NCBI GenBank assembly: GCA_031272305.1
Contig: JAISUA010000213.1
Coordinates: forward strand, 1-5,615
DNA length: 5,615 nt
Source: Clostridioides sp.
GTDB lineage: Bacteria > Bacillota > Clostridia > Peptostreptococcales > Peptostreptococcaceae
Direction of reading: 5' to 3'
Part shown: in pieces, positions 1 through 5,560 of the stretch
Layout of the letters: every line of letters begins with the position of its first letter
Position numbering within the stretch: position 1 is the first letter of the stretch
Program-made: the position numbers and the translations under genes
Notes under the pieces: generated by a model
Databases searched by the model: none
Seen by the model: the letters and a program-made list of their open reading frames with translations, nothing else
What the model was told of the DNA's origin: nothing

Positions 1-2
1 GG

Positions 3-947
3 GGTTGTGCTATAGATGACGTAGGTGTATGTCTTCCTCAAGAAACAATAGATGTTTGTAAATCTAGCGATGCAGTCCTATTAGGTGCTGTTGGAGGTTG
101 GAAATGGGACACTCTTCCAGGTGAACAAAGACCAGAGAGAGCTTTGCTAGGTTTGAGAAAAGAATTAGGTCTATTTGCAAATATAAGACCAGCTATATTG
201 TTTGATGAATTAGATAATGCTTGTCCACTTAAACCAGAAATTGTAGAAGGTGGACTTGATATAGTTGTAGTAAGAGAACTTACAGGTGGAATCTATTTTG
301 GAGAAAAAGGATTTAAAGAAACTAATTTAGGTATTGCTGCATACGATGTTGAACAGTATGCAGAGGAGGAAGTTAGAAGAATAGCTGTAGTTGCTTTTGA
401 TATGGCGATGAAAAGAAATAAAAAAGTAACTAGTGTCGACAAGGCAAATGTACTTGAAAGCTCAAGATTGTGGAGAAGAGTAGTTACTGAAGTATCGAAA
501 GATTATCCAGAAGTTAAATTAGAATACCTTTATATAGACAATGCAGCTATGCAAATGGTGAGAAATCCAAAACAATTCGATATTATTCTAACGAATAATA
601 TTTTTGGAGATATACTTTCAGATGAAGCAAGTATGATTACAGGTTCTATAGGAATGCTTCCTTCTGCTAGTCTTGCAAGAGGCAATTTTGGTATGTATGA
701 GCCAATACATGGTTCAGCACCAGATATTGCTGGTCGAAACAAAGCCAATCCAATGGCAACTATTTTATCATCAGCTATGATGCTTAGATATACATTTGAC
801 CTTGAAAATGAAGCAAACGAAATAGAGTCAGCAGTAAAAAAAGTACTTGCTGAAGGATATAGAACACCAGATATATATACAGATGGAATGAAAGCGGTTG
901 GAACAAAAGAAATAGGAGAATTGATAAGGAAAAAAATCGAGAGCTAG
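3..947 (+). CDS. leuB: 3-isopropylmalate dehydrogenase, 5'-truncated by window edge
   Basis: LeuB oxidises and decarboxylates 3-isopropylmalate with NAD+, giving 4-methyl-2-oxopentanoate, the last carbon-skeleton step of leucine synthesis in the cytoplasm. The frame is open from the first whole codon at 3 and begins GCAIDDVGV, which is normally near residue 50, so about 40-50 N-terminal residues lie outside; 314 residues are present against a usual 350-360. Visible landmarks, counted from position 3, are GAVGG-KWD-LPGE-RPE (about 31-47), the family signature RELTGGIYFG (91-100), the tyrosine of VEQYAEEEVRRIA, the lysine of DKANVLESS, the metal-binding aspartates of NIFGDILSDEASM, and the NAD-binding EPIHGSAPDIAG followed by NKANP. 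A TTG at 144 could be misread as a start, but homology continues upstream of it. GGWKWD replaces the commoner GGPKWD, which is minor. The stop is TAG at 945-947. Identification is firm; the decarboxylating dehydrogenase could also take methylmalate in the citramalate route. Confidence 0.96.
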   Translation, partial: GCAIDDVGVCLPQETIDVCKSSDAVLLGAVGGWKWDTLPGEQRPERALLGLRKELGLFANIRPAILFDELDNACPLKPEIVEGGLDIVVVRELTGGIYFGEKGFKETNLGIAAYDVEQYAEEEVRRIAVVAFDMAMKRNKKVTSVDKANVLESSRLWRRVVTEVSKDYPEVKLEYLYIDNAAMQMVRNPKQFDIILTNNIFGDILSDEASMITGSIGMLPSASLARGNFGMYEPIHGSAPDIAGRNKANPMATILSSAMMLRYTFDLENEANEIESAVKKVLAEGYRTPDIYTDGMKAVGTKEIGELIRKKIES

Positions 948-991
948 GAGTAAAAAAACAAGATTTGGTTGAAATGTTTAACTCGAACGAA

Positions 992-1020
992 TTGTGAAAT
1001 TAGCTAACGAATTTTAAAAT
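992..1020 (+). promoter_or_regulatory. candidate sigma-A-type promoter ahead of leuD1
   Basis: A TTGTGA hexamer (992-997; four of six bases match TTGACA) is followed after exactly 17 nt by TAAAAT (1015-1020; five of six match TATAAT). Transcription would start near 1027, leaving a leader of about 40 nt before the leuD1 ATG. It lies in the 118-nt gap between leuB and leuD1, the only gap before the tail long enough for a promoter. Such matches are common by chance in AT-rich DNA, so the isomerase genes may equally be read through from leuB. Confidence 0.33.
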
Positions 1021-1045
1021 AATTTTATCAACTATTTATTTTAAA
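1013..1045 (+). other. all-A/T inverted repeat in leuB-leuD1 gap
   Basis: TTTAAAATAA (1013-1022) can pair over 10 bp with TTATTTTAAA (1036-1045) around a 13-nt loop, and five Ts follow at 1046-1050. The layout resembles an intrinsic terminator for leuB, but the stem has no G-C pair, so it would be weak. It overlaps the -10 of the candidate promoter. Chance pairing in AT-rich sequence is a fair alternative. Confidence 0.3.
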
Positions 1046-1065
1046 TTTTTAACGAGGAGGTTTTT

Positions 1066-1587
1066 ATGGGGATTATTTATAAATTTCACGATGATTTAGA
1101 TACTGATCAAATTATTGCTTCACAATATTTATTGCTTCCTACTATTTGTGAGATGAAGGTTCATACTTTTGAATCTTTGGATGTAGATTTCTCAGAAAAA
1201 GTAAAATCAGGAGATTTCGTTGTAGGTGGTGAAAACTTCGGATGTGGTTCTTCAAGAGAACAAGCTCCTAGTGTTTTGAAAGCACTTGGAATAAAAGCTG
1301 TCGTTGCGAAGTCATTTGCTCGTATTTTTTATAGAAATGCTATCAATATAGGTCTTCCTGTGATTGTATGCAGAGATTTATACGACGACGTAAGTACTGG
1401 AGATACAATGGAATTGTTTCTTTCTGAAGGCGTAGTCAAATCTAAAGGAAAAGAATATATATGTACAAAACTTCCAAGTTATATGCAAGAAATCCTTGAT
1501 AAAGGTGGACTTATAGCCTCATTAAATGAAGATATGAATTGTGAGCTTGTCACTTCTTTGAATAAAAATGCAATAGGATGTGATTAA
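1066..1587 (+). CDS. leuD: LeuD-family isomerase/dehydratase small subunit, copy 1
   Basis: This is the small (swivelling-domain) subunit of a two-subunit aconitase-superfamily enzyme such as isopropylmalate isomerase; it closes the active site over the cluster of its LeuC partner. At 173 residues it is close to the usual 160-170. Landmarks are DDLDTDQII (residues 9-17), the substrate loop YLLLPT (21-26), the active-site signature FGCGSSREQAP (58-68) and KSFARIFYRNAINIGLP (82-98). About 20 residues after GGLIASL form a C-terminal tail without recognisable homology. The ATG at 1066 follows an excellent GAGGAGG (1054-1060) by 5 nt. TAA at 1585 is followed at once by a second TAA, and leuC1 begins 4 nt later, so the two are probably translationally coupled partners. 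The loop after YL helps choose the substrate in this family; it has no arginine, which argues against homoaconitate. Isopropylmalate, citramalate and dimethylmalate remain possible. Confidence 0.87.
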   Translation: MGIIYKFHDDLDTDQIIASQYLLLPTICEMKVHTFESLDVDFSEKVKSGDFVVGGENFGCGSSREQAPSVLKALGIKAVVAKSFARIFYRNAINIGLPVIVCRDLYDDVSTGDTMELFLSEGVVKSKGKEYICTKLPSYMQEILDKGGLIASLNEDMNCELVTSLNKNAIGCD

Positions 1588-1591
1588 TAAT

Positions 1592-2832
1592 ATGGGAATG
1601 ACGATAGCAGAAAAAATAATAGCTTCATCAGCAGGTGTAAAAGAAGTAAAAGCAGGAGAGATACACACAGTTACTCTTGATCGTATGATGAGTAATGATG
1701 GAACTACACATTTGACGATTGATATGTACAATGAAAAATTAAAAAAGCCTTCAATTGCAGATAATAAAAAAATTGTATTTGTTATTGACCACAATGTTCC
1801 ACCTGATAGTCCAAAAACAGCTTCAACTCACAAGAAAATGCGTGATTTCGCTAAAGAAAACAAGATTGATTTTTGGGAAGGAAAAGGAGTATGTCATCAG
1901 ATAATGATGGAAAACTATGTCTGTTCAGGAGAATTGATTTTTGGTGCAGATAGCCATACTTGTACTTACGGAGCTTTGGGAGCATTTGGGACAGGTGTTG
2001 GATGTACAGATTTTCTATATGGAATGGTAACAGGAACTTCTTGGCTACTTGTTCCAGAGACAGTCAAATTCAATTTGGTCGGAAAATTAAAAAATGGCGT
2101 TTATCCTAGAGATCTTATGTTGCATATAATCGGAAAAATAGGTGCAAACGGTGTGAATTATCAAGTGATGGAATTTGCAGGAGAAGGTGTCAAGAATCTT
2201 AGTGTAAATGATCGTATGGTTTTATGTAATTTAGCTGTTGAAGCTGGAGCAAAATCAGCTATTTTCCAAGTTGATGAGATAGCTCAAAAGTGGCTTGAAG
2301 ATCGTGGACGAAAAGCAAAACATATATTTGAAAGCGACAAAGATGCAGTTTATTTCAAAGAATATACATTTAATCTAAATGAAATAGAGCCAGTTGTAGC
2401 AGAACCAGATTTTGTAGACAATGTAGTACCAGCAAAACATGTGCTTGGTATAAAGATTGACGAAGCGTTTGTTGGTTCTTGCAACAATGGAAGAATAGAT
2501 GAGTTGCGTGTGGTTGCAAAATTTTGAAAAACAAAAAAGTAGCTCAGCATGTACGTTTTCTTATTGTTCCTGCTAGCAATGAAGTGTATATGCAAGCTTT
2601 GGAAGAAGGATTGATTGAGATATTTATGGAATCTGGTGCTATTGTGATGAACTCAAATTGTAGTGTGTGTTGGGGAAGTTGTCAAGGAGTTATTGGGGAT
2701 AATGAAGTACTTATAAGTACAGGTACAAGGAATTTCAAAGGTAGAGCAGGTTCTCCTACATCAAAAATATATTTAGCTTCTGCAGCAACAGTAGCATTTT
2801 CAGCAATAGAAGGAAGTATTACAACAGAATAA
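1592..2832 (+). pseudogene. leuC: LeuC-family large subunit, copy 1, broken by a one-base frameshift
   Basis: This is the catalytic [4Fe-4S] large subunit paired with leuD1. I start it at ATG 1592, giving MGMTIAEKI, the normal family N-terminus; a GTG at 1580 would overlap leuD1 and add four unmatched residues. Landmarks are IDHNVPP, GVCHQ, GADSHTCTYGALGAFGTG and the first cluster cysteine in VGSCNNGR. The frame then stops at TGA 2525-2527. Reading continues one frame back as KILKNKKVAQH, the expected continuation, through the second and third cluster cysteines (CSVC) and TRNFKGRAGSP to TAA at 2830-2832. Adding one A to the AAAA at 2518-2521 restores a 413-residue protein, the normal length. 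All three cluster cysteines survive, and I see no other lesion. SCNN replaces the usual SCTN beside the first cysteine. A recent mutation, a sequencing error in the A4T4 run, and two separately translated halves are all open; error or recent mutation seems likeliest. Confidence 0.82.
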
Positions 2833-2871
2833 TGAAGTATTATAGCAGAAGAAGGAAGTATTATAGCAGAA
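2809..2871 (+). repeat. three tandem 21-bp repeats spanning the leuC1 stop codon
   Basis: Three head-to-tail units run 2809-2829, 2830-2850 and 2851-2871, sharing the core GAAGTATTAYARCAGAA. Unit 1 encodes the last seven leuC1 residues (EGSITTE). Unit 2 differs from unit 3 only at bases 1 and 4, both G to T, which turn GAA GGA into the stops TAA TGA. Unit 1 differs from unit 3 at two positions (T to C and G to A). The period is seven codons, so the units stay in one frame and without those stops would encode repeats of EGSIIAE. This looks like slippage duplication of the leuC1 3' end; it fills most of the gap before leuD2. Confidence 0.92.
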
Positions 2872-2883
2872 AGGGAGTAGTTT

Positions 2884-3384
2884 ATGGAAAATTTTAGAGG
2901 AAGAGTGTGGATCTTAGGAGATGATATAGATACAGATATTATCATTCCTACAGATTATTTAGCACTAAAGACTATAGAAGAAATGAAGCAGTATGCTTTT
3001 TCTCCAAGCAGACCAGAATTAGCATCAAAAATTAAAGATGGAGATATAATTGTTGCTGGCAAAAATTTTGGTTGTGGTTCGTCGAGGGAACAAGCTCCAG
3101 AAATTATCAAAGCTTTGAATATTAAATGTGTAATAGCAAAATCATTTGCTAGAATTTTTTTCAGAAATTCCATTAATAATGGTCTTTTATTGATTGAAAA
3201 TCAAGATATTTGCGATGATATCGTAGAAGGCGATGAGATAGAAGTATCTGTCAATAACTATATCAAATACAATGGCAAGGAATATACGATAACATCGTTG
3301 CCACAAAATTTGATGAACATAATAGCTGAAGGTGGACTTGTACAAGCAATGAGAAAACAAAATGGACTTGAACCATTGATATAG
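2884..3384 (+). CDS. leuD: LeuD-family isomerase/dehydratase small subunit, copy 2
   Basis: This is the second small subunit, 166 residues, and probably the partner of leuC2 10 nt downstream. It starts GRVWILGDDIDTDIIIP (residues 6-22), followed by the substrate loop YLALKT (25-30), the signature FGCGSSREQAP (62-72) and KSFARIFFRNSINNGL. It ends GGLVQAM plus a short tail. The ATG at 2884 is preceded by AGGGAG (2872-2877) with a 6-nt spacer. It is clearly a paralogue of leuD1 but not a recent copy: the shared motifs are identical, while the stretches between them differ widely and the loop differs (YLAL against YLLL). INIGLP of leuD1 is INNGLL here, a small departure in a conserved stretch. 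The loop again lacks arginine, so homoaconitase is unlikely. Isopropylmalate isomerase or a citramalate- or dimethylmalate-type enzyme both fit. Confidence 0.88.
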   Translation: MENFRGRVWILGDDIDTDIIIPTDYLALKTIEEMKQYAFSPSRPELASKIKDGDIIVAGKNFGCGSSREQAPEIIKALNIKCVIAKSFARIFFRNSINNGLLLIENQDICDDIVEGDEIEVSVNNYIKYNGKEYTITSLPQNLMNIIAEGGLVQAMRKQNGLEPLI

Positions 3385-3390
3385 GAGGTG
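3383..3390 (+). promoter_or_regulatory. ribosome binding site fixing the GTG start of leuC2
   Basis: AGGAGGTG overlaps the last two bases of the leuD2 TAG stop and lies 4 nt before GTG 3395. It is a near-perfect Shine-Dalgarno. It settles the start of leuC2: the low-complexity stretch lies inside the protein, after a normal N-terminus, and is not a wrongly annotated leader. The overlap with the leuD2 stop suggests coupled translation of the two subunits. Confidence 0.85.
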
Positions 3391-3394
3391 TATT

Positions 3395-4798
3395 GTGGGT
3401 CAGACATTTATAGAAAAGTTAATAAATAATAACATAAAATCTTATAAAAATAATCAATATAACAATAATCAATATAAAAATAAAGAAACTAATAGTTATA
3501 AAATAAATGAAATTAATAAAAATAATAAAATTAATATTAAAGAGAATATAATTAAATTTAATAGCACTGAAGAAAAAGAAACTGACAACGACGATACAAA
3601 TAGATTTGTAAAAGCTGGTGATATTGTAACTGTAGATGTAGATAGAGTGATGATTCACGATATATTTATTCCTTTTGTTGCAGAAAAATTTGAAGAAATG
3701 GGTTTCTCGAAACTATGGGATAAAGATAAAGTAGTTTTGATTTACGATCATCTAGTGCCTGCTAGTCAACAGGATGATGTAAGACACTTCAAAATAGGAG
3801 ATGCTTTCGCCAAAAAATACGGAATGAAAAATGTACATCGTTCAGATGGAATTTGTCATCAATTAATGACAGAAGCAGGATATGTAAAACCAGGAAACGT
3901 TGTATTTGGAACAGATAGTCACACTACTACTTATGGAAGCGTAGGAGCATTTTCTTCTGGAATAGGTTATACTGAAATGGCTAGCATACTTGGTACAGGA
4001 ACGATGTGGATCAAAGTTCCAGAAACAATAAAAGTAAATATCGAAGGGCAACTTTCTGAAAATGTTACTTCAAAAGATATTATATTGACTTTGATAGGAG
4101 ATTTAGGAGCTGATGGAGCAACTTATAGAGCCTTAGAATTTACTGGAGATACTATTGAAAATATGAGCATTGCAAGTAGAATGACTATTGCAAATATGGC
4201 AGTCGAAGCTGGTGCTAAGTGTGCGTTGTTTACACCAGATCAAAAGACAGCAAAATATTGCAATATCGAACTGACTGACAAAGAAAAGAATCTAAAAGGA
4301 GATGAGGATGCAAATTATTACAAAATCATAAACTACAGAGCAGAAGATTTTGTACCAGTTATGGCGTGTCCTTCTCAAGTCGATAAAATAAAACCTGTAT
4401 CAGAACTTGTTGGTACTCATATCGATCAAGTGTTTATAGGTTCTTGTACGAATGGTCGATATGAAGACCTAGAAGTCGTAGCAAAAATTTTAGAAGGAAA
4501 AAAGATTTCTCCATATGTAAAATTAATTATTACTCCAGCAAGTAGAAAAATTTTCATCCAAGCTACATTATCAGGTATCATAAAAACTTTGGTGTCAGCT
4601 GGTGCAATAGTAACACATCCAGGTTGTGGACTTTGCTGTGGACGTACAGGAGGAATATTGTCTGACGGAGAAATAGTAGTAGCTACAAACAATAGAAATT
4701 TCTTAGGAAGAATGGGGACATCGAAAGTGGAGATATATTTGGCTTCTCCAAAATCAGCAGCAGTAAGTGCATTAGAAGGGAAAATAACACTTCCTTGA
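3395..4798 (+). CDS. leuC: LeuC-family [4Fe-4S] large subunit, copy 2, with an Asn/Lys-rich insertion
   Basis: This is the intact catalytic large subunit of the second isomerase pair; it dehydrates and rehydrates a 2-hydroxyacid at a [4Fe-4S] cluster, normally 2-isopropylmalate to 3-isopropylmalate. The N-terminus MGQTFIEKLI is normal, then residues 11-69 are low-complexity, and homology resumes at KAGDIVTVDVDRVMIHD (73 on). Further landmarks are YDHLVPAS, DGICHQLM, FGTDSHTTTYGSVGAFSSG, the first cluster cysteine in FIGSCTNGR, the other two in HPGCGLCCGRTGG, and NNRNFLGRMGTSKVEIYLASP. It has 467 residues; removing the 53 extra leaves 414, matching repaired leuC1 (413). It begins with GTG. HPGCGLCCGRTGG differs from the NSNCSVCWGSC of leuC1, so the two belong to different subfamilies. 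With leuC1 broken, this may be the only working large subunit here. LeuC-type function is sure; the exact substrate is not. Confidence 0.9.
   Translation: MGQTFIEKLINNNIKSYKNNQYNNNQYKNKETNSYKINEINKNNKINIKENIIKFNSTEEKETDNDDTNRFVKAGDIVTVDVDRVMIHDIFIPFVAEKFEEMGFSKLWDKDKVVLIYDHLVPASQQDDVRHFKIGDAFAKKYGMKNVHRSDGICHQLMTEAGYVKPGNVVFGTDSHTTTYGSVGAFSSGIGYTEMASILGTGTMWIKVPETIKVNIEGQLSENVTSKDIILTLIGDLGADGATYRALEFTGDTIENMSIASRMTIANMAVEAGAKCALFTPDQKTAKYCNIELTDKEKNLKGDEDANYYKIINYRAEDFVPVMACPSQVDKIKPVSELVGTHIDQVFIGSCTNGRYEDLEVVAKILEGKKISPYVKLIITPASRKIFIQATLSGIIKTLVSAGAIVTHPGCGLCCGRTGGILSDGEIVVATNNRNFLGRMGTSKVEIYLASPKSAAVSALEGKITLP
3425..3601 (+). repeat. low-complexity AT-rich insertion within leuC2, with a 15-bp duplication
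   Basis: These 59 codons (residues 11-69 of leuC2) use only N, K, I, Y, S, Q, E, T, F and D, with 19 Asn and 10 Lys; Ala, Gly, Leu, Val, Pro, Arg, Cys, His, Met and Trp are absent. Compared with leuC1 in the same window, about 53 residues are extra. Inside it AATAATCAATATAA occurs at 3449-3462 and again at 3464-3477, a 15-bp period encoding a repeated NNQY. The frame stays open despite near-pure A/T, so it is translated or recently was. It is likely a flexible surface tract grown by slippage. Confidence 0.88.
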
Positions 4799-4832
4799 TT
4801 TTATTTCAAAGTGATGATAAGTCTTATTATGA

Positions 4833-4890
4833 GAAGTTCATTACAGTTGACAGCGAAGCTTTCAGAACTTCGAACCAAGTAGGGAAGTTC
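4833..4890 (+). other. three-arm competing hairpin region
   Basis: GAAGTTC occurs at 4833-4839 and 4884-4890, and its reverse complement GAACTTC at 4865-4871. The middle arm can therefore pair with either side, over 7 bp each time, but not both; the second choice has a 12-nt loop. A small nested option, CGAAG (4854-4858) with CTTCG (4868-4872), also competes. Mutually exclusive stems are typical of attenuators, but no leader peptide or T-run follows directly, so function is unproven. Confidence 0.4.
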
Positions 4891-4896
4891 GATTAC

Positions 4897-4913
4897 GAAA
4901 ATCATAGATTTTC
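4897..4913 (+). other. 7-bp hairpin with 3-nt loop
   Basis: GAAAATC (4897-4903) and GATTTTC (4907-4913) pair perfectly around ATA. It lies directly after the three-arm region and before the large terminator-like hairpin. It has few G-C pairs and no downstream T-run, so it is not a terminator by itself. Confidence 0.45.
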
Positions 4914-4974
4914 TATCTCACTTCTAACAAGGCTTATTTCATTAGATTTTACTTTAAATTATAATAAGTCTTAT

Positions 4975-5068
4975 AAAAAGCTGATGGAATTGTTTTTTAG
5001 GTTTATTCTACATTTCGTGTAGATGTAAGTTTCGAATCAAATCTTAAAACAATATTCATCAGCTTTTT
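4975..5068 (+). terminator. large hairpin, likely terminator of the isomerase operon
   Basis: AAAAAGCTGATG (4975-4986) pairs perfectly with CATCAGCTTTTT (5057-5068). The stem continues with G-U and A-U pairs, one bulged A (5054), and AATTGTTTT opposite AAAACAAT, for 22 bp in all. The A-run before and T-run after would let it terminate from either side. The loop of about 49 nt is unusually long and contains its own hairpin, TCTACA (5007-5012) with TGTAGA (5018-5023) around TTTCG. It begins 176 nt after the leuC2 stop, the first such structure downstream. Alternatives are a small structured RNA or a short inverted-repeat element; TA dinucleotides flank it (4974-4975 and 5068-5069), but that means little in this composition. 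Confidence 0.6.
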
Positions 5069-5253
5069 AATTGTATAAACAAAGATATTGTTATTAGCAA
5101 AGCTTATTTGAATATAAGTTCAAATTATAGAAAGAACGTGATTACAAAATCTAATTCACAATATAACAGATAAAATTACGATACAAATGATTAATTCATA
5201 CATATATATGGCTAATTTAACTATACAGATTGCGATTGTTTGTGCGATTTAGT

Positions 5254-5283
5254 AAAATAGTATCAAGAAAAATAGTATCAAAT
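5254..5283. repeat. 15-bp tandem duplication in the tail
   Basis: AAAATAGTATCAA occurs at 5254-5266 and again at 5269-5281, two units of period 15 that match at 13 of 15 positions. It is non-coding and most easily explained by replication slippage. Confidence 0.75.
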
Positions 5284-5304
5284 AAACGAAAATATAAGTT
5301 TAAA

Positions 5305-5340
5305 AATAGGTATATCAGTTCCAAAAGTGATATATCTATT
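5305..5340. other. 13-bp inverted repeat
   Basis: AATAGGTATATCA (5305-5317) pairs with TGATATATCTATT (5328-5340) over 13 positions with a single G-U and no gap; the loop is GTTCCAAAAG. No T-run follows on either strand, so it is probably not a terminator. The symmetry would suit a regulator binding site, a cruciform or an RNA fold. It stands alone in the middle of the gene-free tail. Confidence 0.55.
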
Positions 5341-5523
5341 AAATCATAAAATTGCACACAGTAAACAGATATTTTTTTATATTGCGAATAATCTTAAAAA
5401 ATAAAGACTATAAGATTTTATATTATGAATAATCGCAAAAGAAAGATAAGAAGTTTAATAGATTTTAGATGGAATTTTTAGTACAATTTTATTTTACAAT
5501 GAGCCAATTTTTAATGCTTGTAA

Positions 5524-5560
5524 TTGACATAAATTGCTTATAGATAATATTTAAATATTA
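5524..5560 (+). promoter_or_regulatory. candidate promoter with overlapping 16-bp palindrome
   Basis: A perfect TTGACA lies at 5524-5529. After 15 nt comes TAATAT (5545-5550), a usable but imperfect -10 at slightly short spacing. The perfect palindrome TAATATTTAAATATTA (5545-5560) starts exactly at that hexamer, where a repressor would block polymerase. Any gene served would begin beyond the window. Pure A/T palindromes are fairly common by chance here, so this is tentative. Confidence 0.33.

Noticed and set aside
2516..2530. Programmed -1 ribosomal frameshift in leuC1
   Set aside because: GCA AAA TTT TGA does not fit the X XXY YYZ heptamer, because Phe tRNA would have to re-pair with ATT; the A-run is too short for strong transcriptional slippage, and I see no upstream Shine-Dalgarno-like stimulator. 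Mutation or sequencing error is simpler.
530..4692. Minus-strand open frames of 62-90 codons across the genes
   Set aside because: Each lies opposite a well-supported gene, lacks homology and looks like the mirror of codon bias in that gene.
1066..4798. Homoaconitase of an alpha-aminoadipate lysine pathway
   Set aside because: Neither small subunit has the arginine expected in the substrate loop, and no lysine genes are visible; the neighbour is a LeuB with the isopropylmalate signature RELTGGIYFG.
4795..5022. 75-codon open frame after leuC2 on the + strand, starting TTG
   Set aside because: There is no Shine-Dalgarno, it overlaps the leuC2 stop, its translation resembles no family I know, and its end runs into the left arm and loop of the large hairpin.
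5469..5543. Possible 24-residue hydrophobic small protein starting MEFLVQF
   Set aside because: No ribosome site lies at the proper distance, and a frame of this length is expected by chance.
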